Source: Excoecaria cochinchinensis (taxonomy: Eukaryota > Streptophyta > Magnoliopsida > Malpighiales > Euphorbiaceae). From it: DNA of 64,000 nucleotides. The stretch is taken from assembly GCA_947683425.1 (NCBI GenBank), contig CANTUQ010000073.1, positions 7,722,501 to 7,786,500 of the forward strand. The letters run 5' to 3'. The notes below the pieces were generated by a model, which was given only the letters and a program-made list of their open reading frames with translations, was not told the origin of the DNA and made no database searches. Shown in pieces: positions 45,071 to 58,640 of this stretch (its first letter is position 1; the number at the start of each line of letters is the position of its first letter). The position numbers were made by a program, and so were the translations under genes.

Positions 45071-45235
45071 GTCAAAGCTGGAAATCTTTTGAACTTCGCT
45101 TGAAGTCTTGGGATGATCTTCAAAAGCTATAGTATGTTCTACTGAAGGAAAAACGCACGCTGATGACTCAGTGCCAGATGTTTAATTCCTAAAATTTATG
45201 ATATCCAAATCTAGAGCGCTTACCTAAGGTATACC
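45071..45235 (+). pseudogene. Mitochondrial ribosomal protein uL29m (MRP-L47) exon fragment
   Basis: The plus strand reads GQSWKSFELRLKSWDDLQKL, a stop, YVLLKEKRTLMTQCQMF, and later NLERLPK followed by a GTATAC donor-like end. This matches a conserved exon of plant MRP-L47 (uL29 family of the mitochondrial large subunit). Three stops (TAG at about 45131, TAA at about 45186 and 45196) break it. The AG before GTCAAAGCTGG may be the original splice acceptor. Neighbouring exons were not found, so it is a single-exon relic. Confidence 0.7.
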
Positions 45236-45641
45236 TAAGTTCATTGCTTGTAGTTGTAGTTTAATAAAGCATGCAGCTATGGTATAGGAATATTGCATTG
45301 AAAACTTGCTCAATAATTGAATATGATTTAAAGATTTTCGATAATTAAGGTTTGACCCTTTGTGTGTATAGATCATGAATTTAACCATATTTAAGGACTG
45401 ATTTTTTTTTAAATTAGTTATGCATCTGAATTGAATTTGTTTGGTGCCATAAATGTTGTTACAAAAAAAAAGTAGCTGAGAAGCATCCACTGGGCATGTA
45501 TGAACATTAAGTAGAAATTTTTAAATTGATTTTAACATACTGATATTGACCATCCAAAAAGGGAAGATAATAACCTCCCCCTAACCTAATATTTTGAGTA
45601 ACTAATATAATTGTTGTGATGAAGATGAAAAATTCACCATA

Positions 45642-46529
45642 CTACAACTTGCACTTATCTAAAATGAAGACATTTCTTATTTTTATGAGTTTTTGCTTTA
45701 AATAATCCCCGTCCAAAGCATCGAGCTCGAATTTTCTGTTTTCTTCTTTATTCTCAAATAAGGCTTTCGATTTTCCCTTTTCTTCATTTTTCTCTAACAA
45801 TAATTTCAATTGCTTTTCATCTATTATATCTTGTAGTTGTTTTTCCAATATTCTTCACTTTTTCATATACTCTATTGCTTCCATCCAAACCTTATCCCTT
45901 GCATCGTTCTCTAAATGAGTAAAAAGAACTATGATTTAGGTTACCTTGAAGTAATTTTTGGGACAATATTAATTATTCCCTAAAATCAAAATCTGCACAT
46001 ATAATATGCTATACATATATAAATTACCTTATTAAATAGTGACCTCACATTTAATGGGTCAACTTTATTGGGTTCAAATATTTCTCTTATAAAATTGATA
46101 GCGTAAATTCCACAGTCGCTGTTGCTACATGGTTGTATTGGATGGGATTTTAAGATATATTTTAACAAATTGTTAAATTTAGCTTTAGTTAGTTTCTTAC
46201 GTAATGGGCTGTTGGGGATTATTTAGCTCTAGCCTTAACATAATCGGGTGAAAAATTCAGAGCCCAGAGCACGTCCATTGCATACATTTAGAATACCAAT
46301 AATATCAACACCTATATTATACATCCAATCAAATAATTTAATTATTTTATAAAGAATATAGTTCGTCTAGATTCGTACCATGTTATTTATTTGATCTACC
46401 ATTTTCAAATCCATTAAGTACATGCTTGACAGTGAATCCCATAAGCTAGCAACACCTATAGTTATGTCAATGACAAGCAACATGAAATGCTCTCGTACTT
46501 TGTCAAACAAGGGAAATATTACCTGGAAT
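45642..46529 (-). pseudogene. Ulp1-type (C48) cysteine protease, C-terminal exons
   Basis: Minus-strand pieces in order: 46529-46383 reads VIFPLFDKVREHFMLLVID, where the H of EHFMLLVID fits the catalytic His, and DSL the Asp. 46168-45986 reads PIQPCSNSDCGIYAINFI, with the catalytic Cys in DCG and the upstream Gln. 45895-45642 reads KVWMEAIEYMKK, a stop, then EKQLQDIIDEKQLKLLLEK, a charged coil and the end. AT-rich introns separate the pieces. The family cleaves SUMO and related isopeptide bonds; Ulp1-like domains are also common inside plant Mutator-like elements. Whether this copy is expressed cannot be told. Confidence 0.72.
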
Positions 46530-46799
46530 ACCAATTGCAATATTAAAAGTGAAATTTCATTGTAGTAAATAAATTTGATAGCATAAGATTTTGCATTAAA
46601 TATCTATATTAGGTGTTTAGTTCCACATTCTCAAAATTACCTTCTATTGTTTTCAAATATCACCTTTTTTACTGCTTCTATCTAATGCACAATATTTCTT
46701 GAGATAACATATAGCATTTTCAATGCTGCTTAATTCATGTTCTTGCAACATATCAATGTTTATCACTTTATTATTGATTATCATCTATTATATTGCTAT
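46530..46799 (-). other. Possible upstream exon of the Ulp1-like gene
   Basis: The minus strand at about 46760-46660 reads INIDMLQEHELSSIENAICY followed by LKKYCALDRSSKKGDI. The position fits a coding exon before the Ulp1 catalytic part, but no family match is evident. The Athila element is inserted directly to its right. Confidence 0.35.
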
Positions 46800-46804
46800 G
46801 AAAC
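46800..46804. other. Target-site duplication GAAAC, left
   Basis: It is identical to 54842-54846. Confidence 0.95.
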
Positions 46805-48355
46805 TGATAGGAGCTTAATTGAGGTATAATGTAGTGTATGTTTTGTATGAGTTTGTGAAATTAATCATGTAATTGTGTGTATATTTGATATCATATGTGT
46901 TAGTTTATGTTTATTTGTATTAGATTGCATGTTTTTGTGCTTACTGGTGTTTTTAGGTGAAAAATGGTGTGTTTAGGTGAAAAATGAAGAGAAGAGGCAT
47001 ATAGAAGGAGAGGATCACGAGAGCAGAGAAGGGTCACGACTAATGATGCTATATCACGAGTCGTGACTGGTGAAGAAGAAACAGGAATGGAAGGAGGAAA
47101 AGAAGAGGAGGAGCTGAGGAAGTAGGGTCACGAGTCGTGAAAGTCCATCACGACTCGTGACGATACAGAGAGGCCAAGCACAGCGAAGAAAAGAAAAGAA
47201 AAGAGAAAGGGCAGAGAAGGCGAGACGTGAGCACCAGTCACGACTCACACGCGAAGTCACGATGCATGATTGGAGGTCGCGACTCGTGAGTTGCCAGAGA
47301 GAAGAAGAAAAGCGAAAGAAAAAAAGGGAGAAAGAGAAAGGGGAGCGCCTTTTATCGCGAGCGCGACAACGTTGCGAGCGCGACAGAGATGACCGTTGGG
47401 GCAGTTTTCTTCCAAAACTCACTTGAAAAGTCACCTCCTTTCAACAACAATTACAACAATTCTCAAGGGACATCTCTAAGAGACACAACCTTTAAATTAT
47501 CATCTATAAATACTTAGTTTAACTGTAATTTTAGATGATGGAATTTTAGTTAAGTAATTTTCTGTATTTGGTAAGACAGATTTATAGTTGAAGTTCTTAG
47601 TTAGTTTTCATGTTTTGAAGAAGAAGATCAAGGAGAAGAAAATCTATTTGAAGAGTTGAGAAAAGGGTTGAATGACTTCTGTCTTATTCTCTTATCTTTT
47701 ATTTCTTCTCTGAACATTTAAGGAATATTAATCTAATGAATTTGTTCATTATTAACATTCTTTAATTCCATCTACTTTAAGAGTCTTTGAATGCAGATTT
47801 TCTATTAGTATCATTTGCATAATCTTTATAAGTTAAAGTAATTCGAAAGTTTGCTTTATCTGAAATCTAATAGAATTTCATTATCAAAATGTATTTTGAG
47901 AAATCGGTATGTTGAGATAATTGCTATAGGTTGGTGCTTATTCTTGGAATATGTAATTAGAAACCTTTAATTCATTAATGAAAATTGTGAGTTAGACTTT
48001 TAATTGCATGTTTTAGGCATTTTAATTTATGTCGAGAGAGTAAATTAGAACTTTAGTTCAACTTGGCTTGCATGAAAAGATGACTATAATTAATTGGAAT
48101 GATGGAATCAAATTCATTATTTAAGTTCTACACTGAACATTTTATTTTCTTCTGATGAACATGAACTAGGGTTAATTAGTTTATGTAGTAGGATAGTTTA
48201 GATTTAAATCACCACTTAATTGATCATTGTAAACAAAATTGAAATCGTTAGTAATAGTGTGTAAATCACCGTTCCTCGTGGGATCGACATTCTTAAGTAC
48301 TATTTCGGTACACCGTATACTTGCGGTATATAGCATATATAGAAAATGCTCAACA
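46805..48355 (+). repeat. 5' LTR of the Athila-like element
   Basis: It starts TGATAGGAGCTTAATTGAGG and ends AAAATGCTCAACA. It contains GTCACGAGTCGTGA-type hairpins (47053-47067, 47129-47162) and a TCGCGAGCGCGAC pair (47354-47391). A TATAAATACTTAG segment at about 47504 is a plausible TATA box. Confidence 0.96.
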
Positions 48356-48361
48356 AGTTTT

Positions 48362-48378
48362 TGGCGTCGTTGCCAGGG
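48362..48378 (+). other. Primer-binding site of the Athila-like element
   Basis: TGGCGTCGTTGCCAGGG differs by two bases from the Athila-type PBS TGGCGCCGTTGCCGGGG. It lies 6 bases after the LTR end. Confidence 0.9.
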
Positions 48379-48503
48379 AACGATTGTTTTGCCATTATGA
48401 AACTTGATTTATGATTTTGGATTACAATATTTTGTTTATTTTAATTTGTTTAGTTTAGTTTAACTTTGTGTTTTGTTTTTGGTTTTACAGGATTTGAAAG
48501 TTC

Positions 48504-49877
48504 ATGCCTAGTACAAGGAGTTCTTTAGAAGAGCTTGAACCCTTAAATCCTGAAATTGAAAGGTTTTTGTCAAGTAACCGGAAGTCCAATAAGAAAAAGA
48601 ACAAGGATAAGAGATCAATTATCATGGCTGAAGAACAAAATCCGCCAAGATTGATGGACTTTGCTACACCTGCCTTGAGTGGTGCTCAACAAGGAGTGGT
48701 AAGGCCCACGATAAATGTAAATCAATTTGAGATTAAGCCTTCACTCTTACAAATGATTCAAAATAGTATACAATTCTATGGTTTGGCAAATGAGGATCCT
48801 AATGCTCATTTGACCAACTTTCTTGAGATATGTGATACCTTTAAGATAAATGGGGTTTCAGCTGATGTAATCAAGCTTAGGCTTTTTCCATTCACTTTAA
48901 AGGATAAAGCCAAGGCTTGGTTGAATTCATTAACAAGGGGATCTATAACCACTTGGGACCAATTGGCCCAAGTATTTTTATCAAAATACTTTCCCTTAGC
49001 TAAAACTGTAAAAATCATAAAGGATATCACTACATTTGTTCAAAATGACAATGAATCATTATATGAGGCTTGGGAAAGATTCAAGGAATTGCAAAGGATG
49101 TGTCCACACCATAACCTTCCAAGGGAGCTTTTGATGCAAACCTTCTATAATGGTGTTAATCCAACTACAAGAGGAACAATTGATGCTGCAGCTGGTGGAT
49201 CCTTGATGAGAAAAACAACTGAAGCAGCTTTTGAACTATTGGAGGAAATGGCAATGAACAATTGTATATGGCCTCCTGAAAAAGTAAGGGAGTATAATAC
49301 TTCTAATGCTAGGGGGGTACATTCAGTAGATTCTATGGTTGCATTACAAGCCCAAATTGAAGCATTGAATCATAGAGTTAATAACCTAAGTATGGGTGGT
49401 AATTTATCTAATGCATGCAATGTTTGTGGTCAACAAGGACATAAGAGTGACAATTGCAATTTAGGCATGGTTAATAAGGAAGAACAAGTTAATTTTATTC
49501 AAGGCCAAGGGCGTGGTAATCCTTATTCTAACACCTATAATCCTGGTTGGAGGAGTCATCCTAATTTATCATGGGGAAATAATAATAATAACAACCAAAA
49601 TAGAGGTGTAGGGTATCAACAACCACAAGATAGGTTTGGTGCTTTTGAAGGGAAGATTGATAAGTTTATTGGGAAAATTAATTATAAGATGAATTCTCAA
49701 GATGAAAGTCAAAAGAAACTTGAGGCAAAAATTGACCAAATCACTAAAAATCATGCTGCCTCTATTCATAATCTTGAGGTTCAATTAGACCAACTTGCTA
49801 GTTCCTTATCTTCTCGAAATCTAGGATGCCTTCCAAGTAATACTGAGGAGAATCCTAGGGAGCACATTAAGCCATGA
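48504..49877 (+). CDS. gag: Athila-type Gag polyprotein, intact open frame (457 aa)
   Basis: It starts MPSTRSSLEELEPLN and runs uninterrupted to TGA. An N-terminal basic linker (KSNKKKNKDKRS) precedes the retrotransposon gag domain at about residues 80-250: NQFEIKPSLLQMIQ, FLEICDTFKINGVSADVIKL, RLFPFTLKDKAKAWLNSL, TTWDQLAQVFLSKYFP, YEAWERFKELQRMCPHHNLP and IDAAAGGSLM. A CCHC zinc knuckle, CNVCGQQGHKSDNC (about residues 305-318), is followed by an Asn-rich stretch and a helical tail. The role is particle assembly and RNA packaging. The start follows the PBS by about 130 bases, normal for gag. It lacks any fused protease or pol. Being open while the other ORF is broken, it may still be functional. 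Confidence 0.95.
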   Translation: MPSTRSSLEELEPLNPEIERFLSSNRKSNKKKNKDKRSIIMAEEQNPPRLMDFATPALSGAQQGVVRPTINVNQFEIKPSLLQMIQNSIQFYGLANEDPNAHLTNFLEICDTFKINGVSADVIKLRLFPFTLKDKAKAWLNSLTRGSITTWDQLAQVFLSKYFPLAKTVKIIKDITTFVQNDNESLYEAWERFKELQRMCPHHNLPRELLMQTFYNGVNPTTRGTIDAAAGGSLMRKTTEAAFELLEEMAMNNCIWPPEKVREYNTSNARGVHSVDSMVALQAQIEALNHRVNNLSMGGNLSNACNVCGQQGHKSDNCNLGMVNKEEQVNFIQGQGRGNPYSNTYNPGWRSHPNLSWGNNNNNNQNRGVGYQQPQDRFGAFEGKIDKFIGKINYKMNSQDESQKKLEAKIDQITKNHAASIHNLEVQLDQLASSLSSRNLGCLPSNTEENPREHIKP

Positions 49878-51052
49878 TATGCCTAGTTCTTTTATTTAGG
49901 TTACTTAGTTATATTTTCTTTTTAAATGTATTGTACGTTGTATTAGATTAGTTTATGTAGTTTTATTTATTACTTTTTGTATTCTAGATTTTCATGCTAC
50001 TAACACATTTGTTTTTATTTTACAGCTAATTTAGTAAGATTATAGTTGTTCAATTAAAAAAAAAGATTTTTGCAGACGTTGTATTCTGTCGCGAGCGCGA
50101 CAACAATCACGATCGCGACAAAATGAACAAGGTTGCGCTTTAGGATTCTGTCGCGATCGCGGCAAGCATCGCGATCGCGACAGAAGGCGATGATGCGTGG
50201 GTAAATGTACATCTTCACGTGTCGTGACATCCAGGCTCGACTCGTGATGGGGTGGACATGCTGAGGAGTCGCCTAGGTAAGTGAAGTACGTCACGAGTCG
50301 TGACGATGCCTCACGACTCGTGACGCGTGCTTGACTATTCAAGTACGTTTTGGTTTTATTTTTTTTATTTACTTCTTAATTTTCAATTTATTTGCATTAA
50401 ATTTTCTTTTTCCTCCTATTACTATTTTACTTTTCATTAACTTAGCTTAGATTAACTTTAATTTAACTTTAGTCCCAAACTCACACAGATTAAAAATTAA
50501 ACGAGGGAAATTTTTAAATTTCAAAACCCTAAAAAATCGTGACCTTTGTTATTCTTTCTTTTCTTTTTATTTCACTAAACTTGTTATATTTTCTTTATTT
50601 TTCTCTTCTTAGCATTCTAGGTCACGAGTCGCAATCCAGTATTCGACTCTTAATCTTCATAATTCTTAGACTTTTCTTCTTCCTTCATTCCAGCATTTTC
50701 GAGCTTTCATACTTTGTTTGTCCTACGTTATTCTCGTTCTTCATTTCAGCATTCTGTTTCTATTTATTCTCTTCCATATTCTTAGGGTTTACGGGATTTT
50801 AATGCCATTTTCGGGTTCGTAACTTTCTTTTCATTTTTCTTTGTTTCATTTTCTTTTTCACTTCTTCTTTCCCATAACACACTTAACTTTCGGTATTTTT
50901 CACTTCTTTGTTTGCAGTTTATTCTCTATTTACATTTCTTTTTCTTCTCTCTATTTGGTTTTTCTTTTCGTGCATTTGGATTTGTAAATTTCTTTCATTG
51001 TATTTGGATTTACTTCCCAATATTTTTCAATCTCTGTTTACACAACACAAAT
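49878..51052 (+). other. Non-coding spacer with hairpin clusters in the Athila-like element
   Basis: In the place where pol would stand there are CpG-rich palindromes (50086-50184) and GTCACGAGTCGTGAC hairpins (50217-50334). They are followed by about 700 bases of T/C-rich DNA whose longest frame (50539-50802) encodes only Phe/Leu-rich sequence. No pol trace is seen. Confidence 0.8.
50086..50334. repeat. Cluster of CpG-rich inverted repeats
   Basis: TGTCGCGAGCGCGACA at 50087-50102, CACGATCGCGACA, TGTCGCGATCGCGGCA and CATCGCGATCGCGACAG are followed by CACGTGTCGTGAC, GTCACGAGTCGTGAC (50290-50304) and TCACGACTCGTGACG (50311-50325). The arms are perfect or nearly so with spacers of 0-2 bases. 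Confidence 0.95.
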
Positions 51053-52198
51053 ATGGTAAAAACCAAAAACCCCCATTTCAAGAATTGAACACGCAAGGCA
51101 GGAGGCTGAAGAAGGTGACATTTCTGATTCCTTTGGTGCTGGATTTCCCATATTTTCTGTGGATGAAGGTAGTCAATTTCTTACTCTTTGTGACAGAAAA
51201 TTTTCACAATGTAAGTATTTCTCATCAGATTTGTTAGAGCAAGTGGGCATGTTAAATACTGTGATTGAGATGTTGGCTAACTATGGTTTCCTTAGATTTG
51301 CCAATATGCATGAAGATATTTATCCTATTTAATGCTTGAATTTTATACATCTTTGAAAAAGAATGAAGATAATGAATATTGGATTGATTTTCGTTTGGAT
51401 GGTAAAGCACACAGTCTGACTTATTTTATGATGAATCGTATGTTTGGATTTTCCTAAACTGGTTTGTTTGACCCACAAAAATCTTTTAAACCTAATAGAT
51501 TTTGGACCTTTTTAACTGATTTGCAAACACCATATAAAGCTAGAGATGCTAAATCAATGTTTATCAAAGATTTAAAATATTGGGTTTTGCGCAAGATTTT
51601 TGCATCTTTGATTTTCAATAGGTCTAAATTTAATAGAGTTTCTCTTAATGAACTCTTTTTAATGTGGTGTGTACATAAAAGAAAGGATGTGTGTTGGTCT
51701 TATTGGGTTGTAAGTCAGTTGTTGAATTGTGTTAGTAGACATGAATCACCTATAACTCATGGGCATATCATTATTGTTCTTGTAAGAAATTTAGATGTTG
51801 ATTTTCGTTGTTATCATAGACATCGTCCTTATATTTATTTTACTAAACATCTTTTTGTCCGTGGAGAAGTTGTCAGTAATGATTTTCAGGAAATTCCATC
51901 ACATTCGAGGTCTTGTTGGAGGGACATTGCTGGATCCTCTACGCCACCAGTAGAGGCACAAGAAGAAGAGGGTAGTGATGAGGGGGCAAGTGAAGATGAA
52001 ATTCTGCCTGATGTTCCAGCAGATGTGGCTGCTGCCCCTGATGTTGGCTCATCCAGCCATACTATACCAATGATGTTATCTAATATGCAAGATCAGCTTT
52101 CTTCTATAGCGCGAAGGCAAAGGCAATTAGAGTACAAGTTTGATAACTTCATCAACCAAGCTGGATTTGTGATTCCATCACCTCTACCTTCACTATGA
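51053..52198 (+). pseudogene. ATHILA-type ORF, frameshifted
   Basis: From ATG at 51053 (MVKTKNP) a shift of frame leads to ISRIEHARQEAEEGDISDSF. A second shift near 51328 follows EDIYP and gives LMLEFYTSLKKNEDNEYWID. A stop sits at 51457 before TGLFDPQKSF. From 51464 the frame is open to 52198 (TPYKARDAKSMFIKDLKYWV, NRVSLNELFLMWCVHKRKDV, ITHGHIIIVLVRNLDV, acidic tail, QLSSIARRQRQLEYKFDNFI). The layout matches the ATHILA ORF-1 family (PF03078), found in non-autonomous and Athila-type elements. Its function in the family is not established. Confidence 0.75.
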
Positions 52199-53290
52199 TA
52201 GGGGAGTATTTCTTTCCTTTATTTTAATTGTTTTCTTTGTTTTCTTTGTTTCTTTGTGTGTCATCCCTCCACATTGAGGACACTGTGTGTTTTAAGTGTG
52301 GGGGAGTGTGATTATTGGTTTGAAGTGTGATTATTGGTTTGTGTTCACTTATGTTTTATAAGTTTTTTTGTATATACTTGTATATGTTATTTGCATGCTT
52401 GTTATCAGTATTTATGCGTCAATTAGGTTCTTAGTAAGCTTTATTATTAAGTATTGTTTTTTTTTGGTATATTATATAGGTTGTTAAGTCAATTATTTTT
52501 TATGCTCATTTTTATCAGTTTTTTAAAATTTTTGGTATGTGTTTTAAGTTTTTCTAGTTATTTTCTTTTACTTATTTCAACATTATGGATTGTTTAGTCT
52601 TTTACCTAACCATGTTTTTAAAGTTAGAATTTGCTCATTTAGTTGACAATTTTAAGTTTCTAGTTGCCTATGGAAACTATAGCCATAATACTTCCCTTAT
52701 TTCCTTTCAATAATGGATGAGGACTTGAAAAATAAAAAGAAAAAGTGGGATGGAGCATAAAATGCACCCACCAAATTCAAAAATAAATAGCAAGATGTAC
52801 ATCCAAAATTGCAAAAATATGGGATGGAGCGTAAAACGCACCCATATTACCTTCTCTTGCAATGCATGGAATTAAATGAAAAATATACATATCCATGTAA
52901 AAAAGAATTAAAAAAAATAAAAAAAAAGAGAGTTTAAAAATGCCATGAGATTGGATTAAGGGGAAGTGAGCTTCAATTGTCCTAAAAGGTGACTAGCAGT
53001 TTAGAATTTTTAACTTTATGATCAATTTTCTCTCTTTGATTCATGTTTAGTTTTTGAGATTTTATATTCTTTATGTTGGAGGTAGTAAAGTTAGATGACT
53101 TATTGAATTTTCAATACATACTTTGAATTTTGATTTACTGATATATGTGAGTCTTTGAGATAGTTGAGCTTTGCAATTTTAGTATATATGCTGAATGGAC
53201 AGTGCTATATAATGATTTTTACTAATTGTTAAATTTTCTTATTTCTTTTCTCTTGCTTAGGGACAAGCAAGGGTTAAGTGTGGGGGAATT
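52199..53290 (+). other. 3' region and polypurine tract of the Athila-like element
   Basis: It contains the phrase CACATTGAGGACACTGTG and TTAAGTGTGGGGGAG, typical after the last ORF of Athila elements, and a duplicated GGGATGGAGC(A/G)TAAAA(T/C)GCACCCA block (52748 and 52822). It ends in the PPT TGTGGGGGAATT beside the 3' LTR. No gene is present. Confidence 0.85.
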
Positions 53291-54841
53291 TGATAGGAGC
53301 TTAATTGAGGTATAATTTAGTGTATGTTTTGTATGAGTTTGTGAAATTAATCATGTAATTGTGTGTATATTAGATGTCATATGTATTAGTTTATGTTTAT
53401 TTGTATTAGATTGCATGTTTTTGTGTTTACTGGTGTTTTCAGGTGAAAAATGGTGTGTTTAGGTGAAAAATGAAGAGAATAGGCATATAGAAGGGGAGGT
53501 TCACGAGAGCAGAGAAGGGTCACGACTAGTGATGCTAGATCACGAGTCGTGACTGGCGGAGAAGAACCAGGAATGGAAGGAGGAAAAGAAGAGGAGGAGC
53601 TGAGGAAGTAGGATCACGAGTCGTGAAAGTCCATCACGACTCGTGACGATACAGAAAGGCCAAGCACAGCGAAGAAAAGAAAAGAAAAGAGAAAGGGAAG
53701 AGAAGGCGAGACGTGAGCACCAGTCATGACTCACACGCGAAGTCACGATGCGTGATTGGAGGTCGCGACTCGTGAGTCGCCAGAGAGAAGAAGAAAAGCG
53801 AAAGAAAAAAAGGGAAAAAGGAAAAGGGGAGTGCCTTCTGTCGCGAGCGCGACAACGTTGCGAGCGCGACAGAGACGACCCTTGGGGCAATTTTCTTCCA
53901 AAACTCACTTGAAAAGTCACCTCCTTTCACCAACAATTACAACAATTCTCAAGGGACATCTCTAAGAGACACAACCTTTAAATTATCATCTATAAATACT
54001 TAGTTTAACTATAATTTTAGATGATGGAATTTTAGTTAAGTAATTTTCTGTATTTGGTAAGACAGATTTATAGTTAAAGTTCTTAGTTAGTTTTTATGTT
54101 TTGAAGAAGAAGATCAAGGAGAAGAAAATCTATTTGAAGAGTTGAGAAAAGGGTTGAATGACTTCTGTCTTATTCTCTTATCTTTTATTTCTTCTCTGAA
54201 CATTTAATGAATATTAATCTAATGAATTTGTTCATTATTAACATTCTTTAATTCCATCTACTTTAAAAGTCTTTGAATGTAGATTTTCTATTAGTATCAT
54301 TTGCATAATCTTTATAAGTTAAAGTAATTTGAAAGTTTGCTTTATCTGAAATCTAATAGAATTTCATTATCAAAATGTATTTTGAGAAATCGGTATGTTG
54401 AGATAATTGCTATAGGTTGGTGCTTATTCTTGGAATATGTAATTAGAAACCTTTAATTCATTAATGAAAATTGTGAGTTAGACTTTTAATTGCTTGTTTT
54501 AGGCATTTTAATTTATGTTAAGAGAGTAAATTAGAACTTTAGTTCAACTTGGCTTGCATGAAAAGATGACTATAATTAATTGGAATGATGGAATCAAATT
54601 CATTATTTAAGTTCTACACTGAACATTTTATTTTCTTCTGATAAACATGAACTAGGGTTAATTAGTTTATGTAGTAGGATAGTTTAGATTTAAATCACCA
54701 CTTAATTGATCATTGTAAACAAAGTTAAAATCGGTAGTAATAGTGTGTAAATCACCGTTCCTCGTGGGATTGACATTCTTAAGTACTATTTCGGTACACC
54801 GTATACTTGCGGTATATAGCATATATAGAAAATGCTCAACA
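53291..54841 (+). repeat. 3' LTR of the Athila-like element
   Basis: It aligns with 46805-48355 without net length change and has the same TGATAGGAGC and GCTCAACA ends. CpG-hairpin pairs lie at 53838-53876; the GTCACGA types lie at 53537-53551 and 53613-53648. Confidence 0.96.
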
Positions 54842-54846
54842 GAAAC
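54842..54846. other. Target-site duplication GAAAC, right
   Basis: It matches 46800-46804. Confidence 0.95.
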
Positions 54847-55692
54847 TAGGTTCTATTTTCGTAAGGGGTTCTTAGGAATCAACCATCCTCATTACTAGAA
54901 AGAACCAACAATGTTTTCTTGGGTTTGATTTTGAGTTTTCTTGCATGAGTGCCTCTAATGCCATGATTATAACCTACAACAATATAACACATAATAAATT
55001 AACTACACATTTTTTTTACTAATTAATATTGCTTCTGTTTTGTATAAAAGTTTACAATCTAAGTCAATTGGCTTATTTGGTAGCACTGAATGAACTTGAT
55101 TCCTTGTCAGGTACATTGACTTAAACCTTATAATAATATATTCCTTGTATAATAAATGAAGTATCTATATAGTTAAAAGAAAACAAGGTTGGGTAGTATT
55201 AAATATACATCATCTCATCATCATTGTCAAATGCATAATTAATTAGATCCACAATAGGTCCATCCTTTGGAACACATCTTATAACTAAAATTGGGCCAAC
55301 CCAAAATCGTTGCCTTCCAAGAGAATCTACAAATGCATAGTTTGGATGTAATGGGTTATTCTGTGTTTCATTGATGAAATTATTTTCCTTCTGAATGTCA
55401 AAGTTAATCTTCATGCAAATCTCCTTGTTCCTAGTCTCATCCATATCTTTTTGAATTTTCCTCTTATTTGAATTTTGTCAAAGCATACAAAATATCACGA
55501 TTATATATCTTGTGTTTAGGAAGCTAAATATGTGAATATAAAATAATACTAACCACATACACATTCTCATAGCTTTCTTGAGTTGCATCCATAGTTGCTG
55601 GACAATGCTGTTTGTACCCCTTAAACTCACCACTATTGTCAGCATCCATACTTAATTCCTTCATTCCACTTATAGGGGCTGGTGTTGAAGGT
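54847..55692 (-). pseudogene. Minus-strand exons between the FAR1-type part and the Ulp1 part
   Basis: Minus-strand exon-like pieces: 55692-55555 (SPSTPAPISGMKELSMDADN, YKQHCPATMDATQESYENVY then GTTAGT, a donor-like site); 55465-55199 (RKIQKDMDETRNKEICMKIN, HPNYAFVDSLGRQRFWVGP, a YAFDNDDEM end); and about 54980-54890 (a TTGTTGTAG acceptor-like site and a short open stretch). I do not recognise a family. The acidic YAFDNDDE end followed by Ulp1-like sequence is reminiscent of plant Ulp1-domain proteins. It is cut by a solo LTR on the right and the Athila element on the left. Confidence 0.45.
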
Positions 55693-55697
55693 GATGT
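55693..55697. other. Target-site duplication GATGT, left
   Basis: It is identical to 58264-58268. Confidence 0.95.
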
Positions 55698-58263
<2,566 letters not shown>

Positions 58264-58268
58264 GATGT
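58264..58268. other. Target-site duplication GATGT, right
   Basis: It matches 55693-55697. Confidence 0.95.
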
Positions 58269-58640
58269 GGTAATTGTAATAGCCTTCACCTGTAACTCTA
58301 TTTTATCCCATTCAATATCCTCATCTCGCCACTCAATTTGATTTATTTCATTCAATATATCTTTAATCTTTCCTATAGCTGGTTCTCCCATCCATCCACT
58401 TCTTGTATTATACGTGTGACCTCTGATTTCATATTAATTAGAGCATTCTACAGAGATTCAATATTTTTCCTAAGGTTCTTGGCAAGCACTTTGATTTTAT
58501 GAGCGATCGTTATCTTATGATTGGTTTCCCCATGTTCTTTGCCTAATGGGCTCTTTTTTGCTCCTACACTTAAATTTCTATTGTAATTTTTATCTTCATT
58601 TCTTGGCGTAACTGTGTTGTGTAGTTTCATTTTTTTTTCT
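58269..58640 (-). pseudogene. Minus-strand exon-like segment next to the solo LTR
   Basis: The frame 58630-58448 (MKLHNTVTPRNEDKNYNRNL, KITIAHKIKVLAKNLRKNIE) and the continuation LINMKSEVTRIIQEVDGWE are charged and coil-like. The segment joins 55692 across the solo LTR. No family is recognised. Confidence 0.4.

Larger units (their letters stand above)
46805..54841 (+). mobile_element. Athila-like Ty3/gypsy element lacking pol (8037 bp)
   Basis: Two 1551-bp LTRs (46805-48355 and 53291-54841) begin TGATAGGAGC and end GCTCAACA. A perfect GAAAC duplication flanks the element. It contains a PBS close to TGGCGCCGTTGCCGGGG, an intact gag, a repeat-rich spacer, a damaged ATHILA-type ORF and a long 3' region ending in a PPT. 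No protease, RT, RNase H or integrase is present anywhere between the LTRs. By manual comparison the LTRs differ at roughly 40 positions, so the insertion is moderately recent. Confidence 0.95.

Noticed and set aside
47054..47434. Open frames over the Athila LTR hairpins (also 53540-53965)
   Set aside because: They are repeated in both LTRs, low in complexity and generated by the hairpin motifs.
50539..50802. Phe/Leu-rich open frame resembling a membrane peptide
   Set aside because: T-rich DNA gives such frames by chance; there is no start context or conserved motif, and it lies in the pol-less spacer.
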